This document shows, piece after piece, positions 25,045 through 35,493 of a DNA stretch of 51,832 bases; the first letter of the stretch is position 1; the number at the start of each line of letters is the position of its first letter. The DNA is from Candidatus Omnitrophota bacterium. Its GTDB lineage: Bacteria > Omnitrophota > Gorgyraeia > 2-02-FULL-51-18. A program made the position numbers and the translations under genes. The notes beneath the pieces were generated by a model. It ran no database searches and was not told the origin of the DNA. It was given only the letters and a program-made list of their open reading frames with translations. The stretch is from assembly GCA_023247915.1 (NCBI GenBank), contig JAHFFN010000006.1, positions 1 through 51,832 of the forward strand, written 5' to 3'.

Positions 25045-26526
25045 TTACGGTAAATCCGTATACCCCATCAAATACTGATCCACCGCGCGGGCGGCTCCGC
25101 GGCCTTCATTAATCGCCCATACAATCAAACTTTGTCCGCGACGCATGTCTCCGGCGGCAAAAACACCCTTCAAGCTCGTCGTGTATTTTCCATGATCGGC
25201 TTTGACATTGGAACGCTCATCGCGCTCAACGCCCAAATCCTTAAGCATTTTGTCTTCGGGGCCCAAAAATCCCATCGCCAGAAATACACGTTCCGCGGGA
25301 AGTGTCTTTTCAGAACCAGCCACCTCTTTCGGAGCAAAACGCCCTTGCGCGTCTTTTTGCCACTCGATATTAACAATCTCAATCGCTTTGACCTGACCTT
25401 TTTCGTCGCCGACAAAACGCTTGGCCGTTACCAAATATTTTCGCGGATCCGCTCCAAACATCGCGGCGGCTTCTTCTTGGCCGTAATCAAGCTTGTAAAC
25501 CTTCGGCCACTGCGGCCAAGGATTGTCGGAGGCGCGCGCTTCCGGAGGCTTCGGCAGAATCTCAAGCTGAATCAAACTCTTACAGCCATGTCGCATGGAC
25601 GTACCCACACAGTCGGTGCCGGTATCTCCGCCGCCAATCACAATCACATGCTTGTCTTTAGCGGAAATATAATTCTCGGTCGGCTTACCATTCAGCACGC
25701 TCTGGGTATTGCCCTGCAAAAATTCCATCGCGAAGTGAATGCCTTTGAGCTCACGGCCGGGAATCGTCAAATCACGCGGCTTGGTCGCACCGCCGCAAAG
25801 CACCACGGCATCAAATTCTTTTAAAAGCTTTTCCGTCGCATAATTTTTTCCAACTTCGGTGTTCACCACAAAAGTGACGCCTTCTTTGGTCAAAAGATCC
25901 ACGCGACGCTGAACAATTTTTTTATCCAACTTAGGATTGGGAATGCCGTACATCAAAAGTCCGCCGATGCGATCCGCCCTCTCGAAAACGGTGACCAGAT
26001 GCCCCGCTTTATTGAGCTGTGCGGCAGCCGAAAGTCCCGCAGGCCCTGACCCCACGACAGCGACTTTTTTGCCGGTGCGCACCGCCGGAGCTTCCGCGAC
26101 CACCCATCCTTCTTCAAAGCCTTTATCAATGATGGACTGCTCAATATTTTTGATTGTCACCGCCGGAGTATTGATCCCCAACACGCAAGAACCTTCGCAA
26201 GGCGCGGGACAAACACGACCAGTGAATTCAGGAAAATTATTTGTTTTGTGGAGACGATCCAGCGCTTCACGCCAGAGTCCGCGGTAAACCAGGTCATTCC
26301 ATTCGGGAATTAAATTATTGATCGGACAGCCGGAGGCCATTCCCGCCAAAAGACTGCCGCTGTGACAAAAGGGAATGCCGCAATCCATGCAACGCGCACC
26401 CTGCTCTTGAAGCTTGGCTTCGGGCATGTGATGATGAAATTCATTCCAGTCTTTGATGCGCTCCAGCGGCGCACGATCCGTAGGAATTTCTCTTTTAATT
26501 TCTTTAAAACCGGTTGGCTTGCCCAC
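25045..26526 (-). CDS. gltD: Glutamate synthase, small subunit
   Basis: NADPH-oxidising subunit (493 aa) that feeds electrons to GltB for making glutamate from glutamine and 2-oxoglutarate. N-terminal Fe-S region: [12 protein letters not shown]...GCPINN and [15 protein letters not shown]. Then come the FAD motif [20 protein letters not shown] and NADPH motif [17 protein letters not shown]. The start is GTG at 26526, sharing one base with the TAG stop of gltB, with a G-rich ribosome site (GGGGGG) just upstream. Translational coupling gives a fixed ratio of the subunits. Confidence 0.96.
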   Translation of the reverse strand: MGKPTGFKEIKREIPTDRAPLERIKDWNEFHHHMPEAKLQEQGARCMDCGIPFCHSGSLLAGMASGCPINNLIPEWNDLVYRGLWREALDRLHKTNNFPEFTGRVCPAPCEGSCVLGINTPAVTIKNIEQSIIDKGFEEGWVVAEAPAVRTGKKVAVVGSGPAGLSAAAQLNKAGHLVTVFERADRIGGLLMYGIPNPKLDKKIVQRRVDLLTKEGVTFVVNTEVGKNYATEKLLKEFDAVVLCGGATKPRDLTIPGRELKGIHFAMEFLQGNTQSVLNGKPTENYISAKDKHVIVIGGGDTGTDCVGTSMRHGCKSLIQLEILPKPPEARASDNPWPQWPKVYKLDYGQEEAAAMFGADPRKYLVTAKRFVGDEKGQVKAIEIVNIEWQKDAQGRFAPKEVAGSEKTLPAERVFLAMGFLGPEDKMLKDLGVERDERSNVKADHGKYTTSLKGVFAAGDMRRGQSLIVWAINEGRGAARAVDQYLMGYTDLP

Positions 26527-29500
26527 TAGTTCCCCCCGATACGAGCCGTATCGCGTGAATTTTCTTCAAAGGCCGCCATAATCGCTTGCTCGCCGGTAAG
26601 TCCCGCGCTTTGAACGCGCTCTAAAGATTGGAGCACGCGCTTATAATCTTTTGGGATGACTTTCACAAATTTTGGAAGCATTTCTTCCCAGAGATTTAAC
26701 ACCTGGCGAGCCCGCTCGCTTCCGGTGTATTCCAAGTGATGCGCGATCATGCCGCGCAATTCCGCCGCTTCAGCCGGTTTTTCAATTTTTTCTAAATCCA
26801 CCATTTGTTTGTTGCAATGACCCGCGCAATTTCCCGCCACATCCAAAATATAAGCGATGCCACCGGACATTCCCGCGGCAATATTGCGACCCGTCGTCCC
26901 GAGCACTACCACGCGGCCGCCGGTCATGTATTCACAGCCATGATCGCCGATGGATTCGACCACCGTATTCACACCGCTATTGCGAACACAAAAACGCTCT
27001 CCGGCCATCCCGCGGATATACGCTTCCCCACGAGTCGCGCCGTAAAGCGCCACATTGCCGATAATCATATTTTCCTCGGCTTTAAACGTGGATTTTTTAT
27101 GCGGGTAAACAATGATTTTTCCGCCCGACAGACCCTTGCCCACATAATCGTTGGCATCGCCTTCGAGCTCCAGCGTGATCCCGTTCGGCACAAAAGCACC
27201 GAAACTCTGACCCGCGGATCCGGTAAATTTCAGATGAATGGTATTGTCCGGAAGTCCTTCAGCGCCGTAACGACGCGTCACTTCACTGCCCAAAATAGTT
27301 CCCACCACGCGATTGGTGTTTTTAATCGTTAGATCCGCATGAACAGAAGTGCCCTTGGTCAACGCCGGCTCGCAAAGATCAAGCAGTACTTGATTGTCGA
27401 GCGCATTTTCAAGACCATGATCCTGTTTGATCTGCGCGTAACGCCCGACGTCGCTTGAAACTTTGGGCTCATACAAAACGCTTGAGAAATCTAAGCCGCG
27501 CGCTTTCCAATGTTCGACCGCTTTTTTAGAATCCAAGCGATCGACACGGCCGATCATTTCATTCATATTCTTAAAACCAAGCTGTGCCATGATTTCGCGA
27601 AGTTCTTCGGCGATGAAATACATAAAATTAACGACATGTTCGGGGTCACCGGTAAAACGTTTGCGAAGTTCAGGATCCTGAGTCGCGACACCCACCGGGC
27701 AAGTGTTGAGATGACACACGCGCATCATGATGCAACCCAGCGCCACTAGCGGCGAGGTTGAAAATCCAAATTCTTCGGCACCCAAAAGCGCCGCGATAGC
27801 GACATCACGACCAGTTTTTAACTGTCCATCGGTCTCGACCACGATACGGCTACGCAAATTATTGAGCACCAGCGTTTGATGCGTTTCCGCCAGTCCTAAT
27901 TCCCAAGGAATGCCCGCGTGCTTGATGCTGGATAGCGGAGACGCGCCGGTGCCGCCATCAAAGCCGCTGATCAACACCACATCCGCATGCGCTTTAGCCA
28001 CGCCAGCCGCGATGGTGCCGACACCCACTTCCGAAACCAGTTTCACACTGATGCGCGCCTGATGATTGGCGTTTTTCAAATCATGAATCAACTCCGCTAA
28101 ATCTTCGATGGAATAAATATCGTGATGCGGCGGCGGAGAAATAAGTCCCACGCCCGGTGTTGAAAAACGGACTTTCGCGATCCACGGATACACTTTGCCG
28201 CCGGGAAGCTGACCGCCCTCGCCGGGCTTGGCGCCTTGCGCCATTTTGATCTGAATTTCACGCGCGCTGACCAAATATTGACTCGTCACACCGAAGCGTC
28301 CGGAAGCAACCTGCTTGATCGCGCTGTTCTTTGAATCGCCGTTAGCTTCCTTTATAAAGCGAGCGGGATCTTCGCCGCCTTCGCCGGTGTTGGATTTTCC
28401 GCCGATGCGGTTCATGGCGACCGCGAGACTTTCATGCGCTTCCTTGCTGATAGAGCCGTAAGACATGGCGCCTGTTTTAAAGCGCTTCACAATTTCCGAC
28501 ACCGGTTCTACTTGCTCGATGGGAATCGGGTTGTGAACAAATTTATTAAATTCCAAAAGTCCGCGCAGGGTGCAGTGATGTTTGGCTTGGCTATTCACCG
28601 CCTCGGAATATTCTTTAAAAACTTTATAATTTTTAGTCCGTGTGGACAATTGCAGTTTATGAATCGTCTCGGGATTAAACAGATGATACTCGCCGTCTTT
28701 TCTCCACTGGTATTGGCCGCCCGGATCCAGCGTCGCACCATTCACACGGCGATCCGGAAACGCGTGGCGATGACGAAGCTCCACTTCACGCGCGAGTTCT
28801 TCAATGCCCACGCCGCTGATGCGCGAAGAAGTCCATGTAAAATACCGGTCGATCAGTTTTTGATTTAAACCGGTGGCCTCAAAAATCTGCGCGCCGCGAT
28901 AACTTTGTATCGTTGAAATACCCATCTTGGACATGGTTTTCACCACACCCTTGGCAATGCCTTTGGCAAAATTTTTGACAGCGGTTTTATGATCGATATT
29001 TTTTAAAATGCCTTCATGAATCATGTCATCCAGCGTTTCAAAAGCCAGATAAGGATTGACCGCGCCGACGCCGTAACCGATCAGAAGCGCAAAGTGATGC
29101 ACCTCCCGCGGTTCGCCCGATTCCAGCACCAGACCTACGCGCGTGCGTGTGCCTTCGCGGATCAAATGATGATGAAGCCCGGCCACCGCCAACAGCGCCG
29201 GAATGGCCGCCAGGTCATGACTCACGCCGCGATCGGAAAGAACCAAAATATTCACACCCTCTTTGATCGCGTGGCTGGCATTTTCAAATAATTCTTCGAG
29301 TGCCGCTTCCAACGCTTTGCCGCCGCCCGACACTTTGTACAAAATCGGCAGTGTTACTGATTTGAAATGCGGGTCATCGATGTGACGCAATTTTTCAAAT
29401 TCTTCATTGGTTAGAATAGGACTTTTTAATTTAATTTGGCGGCAACTCTCCGCCGTGGGATCTAAAAGATTACGCTCGGGGCCGACGGTGGTCTCGGTCG

Positions 29501-31127
29501 AGGTCACAATTTCTTCGCGAATACAATCAATCGGAGGATTGGTCACCTGGGCGAAAAGCTGGCTAAAATAATTATAAAGAAGCTGAGGCTTGTCAGACAA
29601 CACCGCCAGCGGCGTGTCGGTTCCCATGGAGCCGACGGCTTCGACGCCGTTTTGACCCAGAGGCGCCATTAAAATTCTGACATCTTCAAAAGAATAACCA
29701 AACGCTTGTTGGCGAAGCAAGACGGTTTTGTGATCGGGCTCATGCACATGCGGCGCATCCGGCAAACTTTCCAACGGCACCAGATTTTCATTGAGCCATT
29801 GGCGATACGGATGTTCTTTGATAATTTTATTTTTGATTTCTTCATCCGCGACGATGCGACCTTCTTTGGTATCCACCAAAAACATGCGTCCCGGTTGTAA
29901 ACGGCCTTTTTCTAAAATCCGATCTGGCGGCAAATCCAACACGCCAACTTCCGAGGCCATCACCACCAAATCATCTTTAGTCACATAATAACGGGAAGGT
30001 CTCAAACCATTGCGATCCAAGATAGCGCCGATTCTCGTGCCATCGGTAAACGCGATCGAAGCCGGCCCATCCCACGGCTCCATGAGAGAGCTATGATATT
30101 CATAAAAAGCTTTTTTGTCGTCGCTCATGGACTCGTGATTGCTCCAAGGCTCCGGAATCATCATCATCACCGCGTGCGGAAGCGAACGGCCGCCCAGCAC
30201 CAAAAACTCCAACACATTGTCAAACATTGCCGAGTCACTGCCGTCCGGCGCGATCACGGGAAGAACTTTTTTGATGCTTTCCTTAAATAAACCGGACTCG
30301 CACATTGCTTGACGCGCGTGCATCCAATTCACATTGCCGCGAAGCGTGTTGATTTCGCCATTGTGCGCGACATAACGGTACGGATGAGCGCGATCCCAGC
30401 TAGGAAAAGTGTTGGTGGAGAAACGGGAATGCACCAGTGCCAAAGCGCTTTCCAGAGCGGGATCGGCCAACTCCGGATAGAAAGCTTCGACCTGCTCCGA
30501 CATCAACATTCCTTTATAGACAATGATGCGGCTGGAAAGACTGGGGACATAAAAGTAATCTCCGCCCTTCACATCCGAATAACGGATCGCGTTTTCCGCA
30601 CGGCGGCGGATCACATACAGTTTACGTTCAAACGCGGCTTCGTCTAAAGTCTTGGAAGAGCGTCCGATAAACAATTGGCGCAAAAAGGGTTCGCTGGCTT
30701 TCGCGGTAGGACCCATGGAAGTATTGATGGTCGGCACCGTTCGCCATCCTAAAAATGTCTCTCCCTCTTGCTTGACGATGTCTTCAACAATTTTTTCACA
30801 ACGCTTGCGCTGGGAGGCATCCGGAGGAAGAAAAAGCATGCCGACGCCGTAATGCCCAGGCTCAGGCAATGGGATGCTAAGGCCTTTGCAGGCCTCCAAT
30901 AAAAATGTGTGGGGAATTTGAAGGAGAATGCCCGCTCCGTCGCCGGTATTGGTTTCGCAACCACAGGCGCCGCGATGACGGAGATTCAAAAGAACGGTCA
31001 GCGCTTGTTGGACAATCTGATGGGATTTTTTGCCTTTAATGTTAACGACAAACCCAACACCACAAGCGTCTTTTTCAAAACTCGGGTCGTAAAGCCCTTG
31101 CTTTACAGGTCTTCCGGGAATACTCAC
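26526..31127 (-). CDS. gltB: Glutamate synthase, large subunit
   Basis: A 1533-aa GOGAT alpha subunit. The N-terminal glutaminase domain has its nucleophile at Cys22 ([10 protein letters not shown]). The central domain and the FMN/3Fe-4S synthase domain follow ([20 protein letters not shown]; the cluster Cys in [12 protein letters not shown]), then the C-terminal beta-helix ([21 protein letters not shown]). The N-terminus begins 21 residues before the catalytic Cys, implying a short propeptide that is removed. The start is GTG at 31127 with AAGGATGG upstream. An extended -10 box lies about 45 bp upstream. A PII protein is coded 7 kb away. Confidence 0.97.
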   Translation of the reverse strand: MSIPGRPVKQGLYDPSFEKDACGVGFVVNIKGKKSHQIVQQALTVLLNLRHRGACGCETNTGDGAGILLQIPHTFLLEACKGLSIPLPEPGHYGVGMLFLPPDASQRKRCEKIVEDIVKQEGETFLGWRTVPTINTSMGPTAKASEPFLRQLFIGRSSKTLDEAAFERKLYVIRRRAENAIRYSDVKGGDYFYVPSLSSRIIVYKGMLMSEQVEAFYPELADPALESALALVHSRFSTNTFPSWDRAHPYRYVAHNGEINTLRGNVNWMHARQAMCESGLFKESIKKVLPVIAPDGSDSAMFDNVLEFLVLGGRSLPHAVMMMIPEPWSNHESMSDDKKAFYEYHSSLMEPWDGPASIAFTDGTRIGAILDRNGLRPSRYYVTKDDLVVMASEVGVLDLPPDRILEKGRLQPGRMFLVDTKEGRIVADEEIKNKIIKEHPYRQWLNENLVPLESLPDAPHVHEPDHKTVLLRQQAFGYSFEDVRILMAPLGQNGVEAVGSMGTDTPLAVLSDKPQLLYNYFSQLFAQVTNPPIDCIREEIVTSTETTVGPERNLLDPTAESCRQIKLKSPILTNEEFEKLRHIDDPHFKSVTLPILYKVSGGGKALEAALEELFENASHAIKEGVNILVLSDRGVSHDLAAIPALLAVAGLHHHLIREGTRTRVGLVLESGEPREVHHFALLIGYGVGAVNPYLAFETLDDMIHEGILKNIDHKTAVKNFAKGIAKGVVKTMSKMGISTIQSYRGAQIFEATGLNQKLIDRYFTWTSSRISGVGIEELAREVELRHRHAFPDRRVNGATLDPGGQYQWRKDGEYHLFNPETIHKLQLSTRTKNYKVFKEYSEAVNSQAKHHCTLRGLLEFNKFVHNPIPIEQVEPVSEIVKRFKTGAMSYGSISKEAHESLAVAMNRIGGKSNTGEGGEDPARFIKEANGDSKNSAIKQVASGRFGVTSQYLVSAREIQIKMAQGAKPGEGGQLPGGKVYPWIAKVRFSTPGVGLISPPPHHDIYSIEDLAELIHDLKNANHQARISVKLVSEVGVGTIAAGVAKAHADVVLISGFDGGTGASPLSSIKHAGIPWELGLAETHQTLVLNNLRSRIVVETDGQLKTGRDVAIAALLGAEEFGFSTSPLVALGCIMMRVCHLNTCPVGVATQDPELRKRFTGDPEHVVNFMYFIAEELREIMAQLGFKNMNEMIGRVDRLDSKKAVEHWKARGLDFSSVLYEPKVSSDVGRYAQIKQDHGLENALDNQVLLDLCEPALTKGTSVHADLTIKNTNRVVGTILGSEVTRRYGAEGLPDNTIHLKFTGSAGQSFGAFVPNGITLELEGDANDYVGKGLSGGKIIVYPHKKSTFKAEENMIIGNVALYGATRGEAYIRGMAGERFCVRNSGVNTVVESIGDHGCEYMTGGRVVVLGTTGRNIAAGMSGGIAYILDVAGNCAGHCNKQMVDLEKIEKPAEAAELRGMIAHHLEYTGSERARQVLNLWEEMLPKFVKVIPKDYKRVLQSLERVQSAGLTGEQAIMAAFEENSRDTARIGGN

Positions 31128-31168
31128 TGTTCCATCCTTACGTTTTGTCTATAAATAGTCAGCTTGGT

Positions 31169-31177
31169 AGTATATCA
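31169..31177 (-). promoter_or_regulatory. Likely extended -10 promoter of gltBD
   Basis: TGATATACT on the minus strand, giving a leader of about 35 nt before the gltB GTG. No clear -35 box. Confidence 0.45.
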
Positions 31178-31259
31178 ATAAACCTCCTAAAAATTCAAAA
31201 GAAAAAGCACGCCCTTACCCTCTTATCTTGACCCTAAAAGAAGCATAATTCTTGGTTAT

Positions 31260-31510
31260 TGCTAACAAATCCCACGGTGAAGGGTAGCGCAAACTTCAGT
31301 TTGCGTAATTCAGATAGAATTCAAAATGCCCAGAAACACCTTATTCATTGGCGATGGGGTTCCCCAGACAAAAGTAGGTCAGGTTTAAACCTGACCTACT
31401 TTTGTCTACCTGGTAGCTGTTATCGAGGAATCCGATTCGAGAGGATGTGCAAGCAATGTGATTTGGCAGACTGAAGTCTGCACTACAGTCGGGACGTTAG
31501 TTTGTTAGCA
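31260..31510. repeat. MITE-like palindromic element P4
   Basis: A 251-bp element with 10-bp terminal inverted repeats TGCTAACAAA/TTTGTTAGCA. Inside are a perfect 42-bp palindrome at 31366-31407 (half AGACAAAAGTAGGTCAGGTT plus T), a hairpin CGCAAACT/AGTTTGCG (31288-31305) and GCAGACT/AGTCTGC near 31466-31481. No transposase and no sensible frame. It fills the gap between gltB and the dehydrogenase gene. Confidence 0.8.
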
Positions 31511-31523
31511 GAGAGCCAACCTA

Positions 31524-32552
31524 TCAAACTTTAAGGATGATCTTGCCGAAGTTTTGGCGGGATTCCATACGGCGTTGGGCTTGGGAGGCCTCTTTGAGAG
31601 AAAATATCTGGTCGATCACCGGAGCGAGAACGCCTTTTTCGGCCAGATCCACAACTTTGAGGAGTTCCGCGAAGCTGCCCATGTAAGAGCCGAGCACACT
31701 TAGCTGTTTGGCAAAGAAAGGCCGGAGCTCAAGCTCCACTTTGGGCCCGGAGGTCGAGCCGCAGGTGACAAGCCTTCCCCCGCGCGCCAGCGAAAGCATA
31801 TTTTTTTGCCAGACTTCAGGGCCGATATGCTCGAAAATCAAGTCCACGCCCCGGCCACCGGTCAGTTTTTTGACTTCTTCGGAAAAATCCTGGGTTTTAT
31901 AAAAAATCACCTGATCAGCTCCAAGTTTTTTGGCGCGCGCCGCTTTCCCCTCATCCCCCACCGTCGTGAAAACCGTCGCGCCTAAAGATTTGGCGATCTG
32001 AATCGCGTAGCTTCCGATGCCGGAGCCGGCCGCGTGAACCAAAACCGTTTCTCCTGAGCGAATTTGCGCGCGAGTCACAAGCATGTGATACGCGGTAAGC
32101 CCCGCCAATGGCAACGCCGCCCACTCTTCAAAACTATAACGATCGGAAACCGGGATCACAAAACGCTCCGGCACCGCCACTTTTTCAGCGTAACCACCTT
32201 GGATTTGCAAACCTAAAATATGAAATTCGGGAGAGTAGCTGTCGCGGCCTTCAAAACCTTCGGAAATATGTGGTGGGAGTTGTCCAGGAGACACCAGCAC
32301 CCGGTCGCCTTTTTTAAAACGTTTGACGTCTTTGCCGATTTCAAGGATAACGCCGGAAACGTCACAGCCGGAAATATGCGGCATCGGGATGGAAATACCA
32401 GGGAGTCCCTGCCGAGCCCAGATATCCAAATGATTGAGCGCGCAAGCTTTCACGCCAATCAACACCTCATGGGATCCGGCGACAGGGTCTTTGAATTCCC
32501 CGTACTTTAAGACTTCAGGACCGCCATGCTTTTCAAAGCTAACAGCATTCAT
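31524..32552 (-). CDS. Medium-chain dehydrogenase/quinone oxidoreductase
   Basis: A 342-aa NAD(P)H-dependent enzyme of the MDR superfamily. GroES-like part: LNHLDIWARQGLPGISIPMP and GCDVSGVI. Rossmann part: VLVHAAGSGIGSYAIQIAKS and a nucleotide loop ending GDEGKAARAKKLGADQVI. The structural-zinc loop Cys residues are absent (only GCDVSGV and CALNHLD keep Cys), favouring the zinc-less quinone-reductase branch. The substrate is unknown. It follows pepA after a gap that is mostly a long hairpin. Confidence 0.87.
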   Translation of the reverse strand: MNAVSFEKHGGPEVLKYGEFKDPVAGSHEVLIGVKACALNHLDIWARQGLPGISIPMPHISGCDVSGVILEIGKDVKRFKKGDRVLVSPGQLPPHISEGFEGRDSYSPEFHILGLQIQGGYAEKVAVPERFVIPVSDRYSFEEWAALPLAGLTAYHMLVTRAQIRSGETVLVHAAGSGIGSYAIQIAKSLGATVFTTVGDEGKAARAKKLGADQVIFYKTQDFSEEVKKLTGGRGVDLIFEHIGPEVWQKNMLSLARGGRLVTCGSTSGPKVELELRPFFAKQLSVLGSYMGSFAELLKVVDLAEKGVLAPVIDQIFSLKEASQAQRRMESRQNFGKIILKV

Positions 32553-32565
32553 AGTTTTAGCGTAG

Positions 32566-32639
32566 AGCGTTTAGCGGATAGCGTTTAACATAGAAAAAAA
32601 TTATTCTTCCTATACGCTACACGCTATCCGCTAAACGCT
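32566..32639. repeat. 19-bp-arm hairpin between pepA and the dehydrogenase gene
   Basis: AGCGTTTAGCGGATAGCGT (32566-32584) pairs perfectly with 32621-32639, the right arm covering the pepA stop codon. The loop is A/T-rich. The arms consist of AGCG/TAGCG-like units repeated with small changes. It may act as an attenuating hairpin or be another dispersed repeat; there is no clear T-run. Confidence 0.75.
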
Positions 32640-34092
32640 ATTTTCCTTTGTAACTTTTGACCAGTTCCACAAATAACCGGACACCAACGCCGGTGGCTCC
32701 AATCGGGGATAAAGGCTGAGGGCCACTTTCATTCCAAGCGGTTCCGGCGATATCCAGATGCGCCCATGTCTTGGTGTGATCGGCGAATTCTTTCAAAAAC
32801 ATACCGGCCGTAATCGTGCCCGCGTATTTTTTGCTGATATTTTGAATGTCTGCGTACGTGGCTTTGATCAAATCAAAATATTCGTCCCAGAGCGGTAATT
32901 CCCAGCAACGCTCGCCGGTTTTATTTCCGGCATCTTCGATGCGCTTGGTCAGTTCTTCGTCGGTGCTCATGAGCCCAATCGCCAGATTCGAAAAAGTCGC
33001 CGAGCACGCGCCGGTGAGTGTCGCGATGTCCACGAGCACCCGCGGATTAAAGCGTTTGGCGTATGCGAGCGCGTCCGCCAAAATCAAACGCCCTTCGGCA
33101 TCGGTATTCAATACTTCGACAGTTTTTCCATTTAAACAACGAATAATATCTCCCGGCCTTTGCGCTTTTCCGCCCGGCATATTTTCGACTAGCGGTGTAA
33201 TGCCAATCACTTTGACGGGAAGTTTGAGATTTGCGATCACCTTCATCGCTCCCATCACCGCCGCGGCACCACACATATCAAATTTCATTTTATCCATGTC
33301 ATTGGAGGGCTTGATGGAAATACCACCAGTATCAAACGTGACCCCTTTTCCGACAAGCACAATCGGCTTTTGAGAACTCTTTACTTTATTCTCCAAAATA
33401 ACAAAGCGCGGTTCATTGGCAGAGCCCACAGACACCCCGAGCACACCACCCATTCCTAAACGCTTGATTTCCGCCAAACCCAAAACTTTGCAGGTTAAAT
33501 TATTTTTGGCAGCCATGCTTTTAGCGGCATTGGCCAAATACGCCGGCGTCATCACATTGGGCGGTTCATTAGCGATGTCCCGCGTGAAATAAACGCCCTG
33601 CGCGATAATCTCCGCTTCCTTAAAAGCAATAGCGGCGCTCTTAGCGTCGGCTTTCTTTGAAAAAATTTCGACAGATTCGACGCCCGTGGCTGGAGCGGGT
33701 TTTGATTTATATTTCGTAAATTGATAATTGGAAAGACGCAGACCCTCAACCACCGCGCCAATCACTTCTTCGGCAGAGTACTTTTCCAAGGCGCCGTCAA
33801 TATTCAAGCGTACGGTCTTGGCTTTCATCGTTTTGGCCTGAGCCAAAAAACGCGCGGCCGAACGGCGTACGCCCTGAAGCGTAGACTTCTCTTGTTTCCC
33901 AAGTCCTAAAAGAAATGTCGTTTCCCCACCCTTGGACGAAGCCGGCACTAGAAACGCCTCGCCACATTTGGCATTAAATTTATTCTTATCGAGTCCGTGC
34001 GCGGAGGCGGTGAAAGAACCGTCGAAGAAAAAAAGCCCGACAAGCTCCGTTTTTTTGAAAGAATTTTTGGAAACGTTCAAATGAATATTCAT
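32638..34092 (-). CDS. pepA: Leucyl aminopeptidase (M17 family)
   Basis: Di-metal cytosolic aminopeptidase (484 aa) that trims N-terminal residues from peptides. The C-terminal catalytic domain shows VGKGVTFDTGGISIKPS, MKFDMCGAAAVMGAM and the M17 signature NTDAEGRLILADAL, with DIATLTGAC and LPLWDEYFD after it. The N-terminal regulatory domain is weaker, as usual in this family. Downstream of a small conserved-looking protein and a DHH phosphoesterase on the same strand. Confidence 0.95.
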   Translation of the reverse strand: MNIHLNVSKNSFKKTELVGLFFFDGSFTASAHGLDKNKFNAKCGEAFLVPASSKGGETTFLLGLGKQEKSTLQGVRRSAARFLAQAKTMKAKTVRLNIDGALEKYSAEEVIGAVVEGLRLSNYQFTKYKSKPAPATGVESVEIFSKKADAKSAAIAFKEAEIIAQGVYFTRDIANEPPNVMTPAYLANAAKSMAAKNNLTCKVLGLAEIKRLGMGGVLGVSVGSANEPRFVILENKVKSSQKPIVLVGKGVTFDTGGISIKPSNDMDKMKFDMCGAAAVMGAMKVIANLKLPVKVIGITPLVENMPGGKAQRPGDIIRCLNGKTVEVLNTDAEGRLILADALAYAKRFNPRVLVDIATLTGACSATFSNLAIGLMSTDEELTKRIEDAGNKTGERCWELPLWDEYFDLIKATYADIQNISKKYAGTITAGMFLKEFADHTKTWAHLDIAGTAWNESGPQPLSPIGATGVGVRLFVELVKSYKGK

Positions 34093-34111
34093 CGGATCCT
34101 ATCCCTTCTAT

Positions 34112-34423
34112 TTAATCGATTTCCACTCGCACTTTGAGCGAGCCATTTCTGGCTTTGGGCATATTTTCGACGAGCGCCAACACTCCCTCGCGCGAAATAT
34201 GTTTTGGGAAACTGAGTTTAATGACCACTTCATGGGAAATTTTAGCGCCGCGTTGTTTTAAAATAAATAAAGCGTCCGAAAAATTCTTTGCCCCCTCCAG
34301 CGCCTCTCCCTTTAAATAAAATTCCAAACTTTTGATCTTTTTTGTTTTTTCCAGACGGCTGGCCACATCCTGACGGACTTGCGCGGGAAATACAAAACTC
34401 TCACTTTCAAAAAAATTTGACAT
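34112..34423 (-). CDS. Small hypothetical protein in DHH-pepA operon
   Basis: I do not recognise this 103-aa protein. It has no signal or membrane segment. It is a mixed alpha/beta sequence with SRLEKTKKIKSLEFYLKGEA, FILKQRGAKISHEVVIKLSF and a C-terminal NGSLKVRVEID. It begins 9 nt after the DHH-phosphoesterase stop and ends 19 nt before the pepA ATG, so it is translated as part of that operon. Codon choice looks like that of its neighbours. Confidence 0.65.
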   Translation of the reverse strand: MSNFFESESFVFPAQVRQDVASRLEKTKKIKSLEFYLKGEALEGAKNFSDALFILKQRGAKISHEVVIKLSFPKHISREGVLALVENMPKARNGSLKVRVEID

Positions 34424-34432
34424 GGTCTCCTT

Positions 34433-35488
34433 TTAGTCGTGTATCGATTCAGGTGTTAACAAGGGTGTCATCCCACCTGCATCTTTATACCCTAATTTCT
34501 TCAAAAAATCTTGAACAATTTCATCTTCAATCTTGGTGCAGGCCTCATCTTCCTTGTCTTTGCAAGGCACCTGGCCGCCCGCGATCATGCCATGACCGCC
34601 GGCCGTCCCTTTTTTTCCGATGAGACTCCGTAAAAAGCGCCCGGCTTCTCCTTTGGCGTTGGTCGTGCGAATCGAAATGATAATTTTTCCGTGATAGCGT
34701 CCCAAACAAATCGCCCAGCTCATGCGTTCGAGTCTCAAAAGAAAATCCGCGGTGAACGGCACAAAATCAGGATTGGAAATTTCTCCGAGAGTCGTGGCGA
34801 TCGCATTTTTGTAAATGAGGCTGTGATGCAACGCACGATTTAAGGTAATAAAATGTTCCCGCGATAATTTCGGGTGTTCGATATTTGCCAGCAATTTTTT
34901 ATTGCTGAGCGGAAAAAGCGCTAGATACGCTTCGATGTCTTTTTCGCGGGCTTCGCGACCCAAATCTTGAGTCTCGGAGCTGATGCCGTACGACAGCGCC
35001 GTCGCCAGTTGAGAGGGAATTTCCAAGCCGCTGGCGATCAGATATTCGGTCAAAATCGTCGCAGTCGCGCCGTATTCGGTGCGAATATCCAAATAATCCG
35101 CCTTGGTTGTTTTTCTTAAAGGATGATGATCGATGACGATCAGGGGTTTGCGATTTTTAGGAAAAGAATTGTTGCCGGTCTTGGGCTGCATGTCGACGAG
35201 GGCAAACTCTGTCCCCTCTTTGAAATCTTCTTCCACGAGAGGCTTCATGCGAAGACCCAGCACGCGAATCATTGCGCGATTTTCGGCGCGGCCTACAATG
35301 CCGCCGTATTTGACGGAGCTTGGGATTTTAAAACGATTTTTGGCGACGTAGGCAAGTGTGAACGCGCTGGAGACAGAGTCCGGGTCGGGATTGTCATGCG
35401 TCAGAACAATCAGGCGTTTGGCGCCTTTAAAGGCCGCTTCTAATTTTTCAAACCGGTCCTGGTATTCGCCCGGCTGAATCAGCGCCAT
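34433..35488 (-). CDS. DHH-family phosphoesterase (NrnA-like)
   Basis: A 351-aa manganese enzyme of the DHH/DHHA1 superfamily, whose members degrade short oligoribonucleotides (nanoRNase), pAp or cyclic dinucleotides. Motifs: THDNPDPDSVSSAF (about 29-42), FALVDMQPKTGNN, VIDHHPLRKT (the DHH box) and C-terminal GTAGGHGMIAGGQV (the GGH box). It lacks the PAS/GGDEF domains of GdpP and membrane segments. Compared with NrnA the first motif reads DNPDPDS. It is coded 5 nt after the MoeB-rhodanese stop, likely co-translated. Confidence 0.87.
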   Translation of the reverse strand: MALIQPGEYQDRFEKLEAAFKGAKRLIVLTHDNPDPDSVSSAFTLAYVAKNRFKIPSSVKYGGIVGRAENRAMIRVLGLRMKPLVEEDFKEGTEFALVDMQPKTGNNSFPKNRKPLIVIDHHPLRKTTKADYLDIRTEYGATATILTEYLIASGLEIPSQLATALSYGISSETQDLGREAREKDIEAYLALFPLSNKKLLANIEHPKLSREHFITLNRALHHSLIYKNAIATTLGEISNPDFVPFTADFLLRLERMSWAICLGRYHGKIIISIRTTNAKGEAGRFLRSLIGKKGTAGGHGMIAGGQVPCKDKEDEACTKIEDEIVQDFLKKLGYKDAGGMTPLLTPESIHD

Positions 35489-35493
35489 TGAGT

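Noticed and set aside
31259-31474. 71-codon + frame
   Set aside because: It runs through the palindromic element P4; the translation has no protein-like features.
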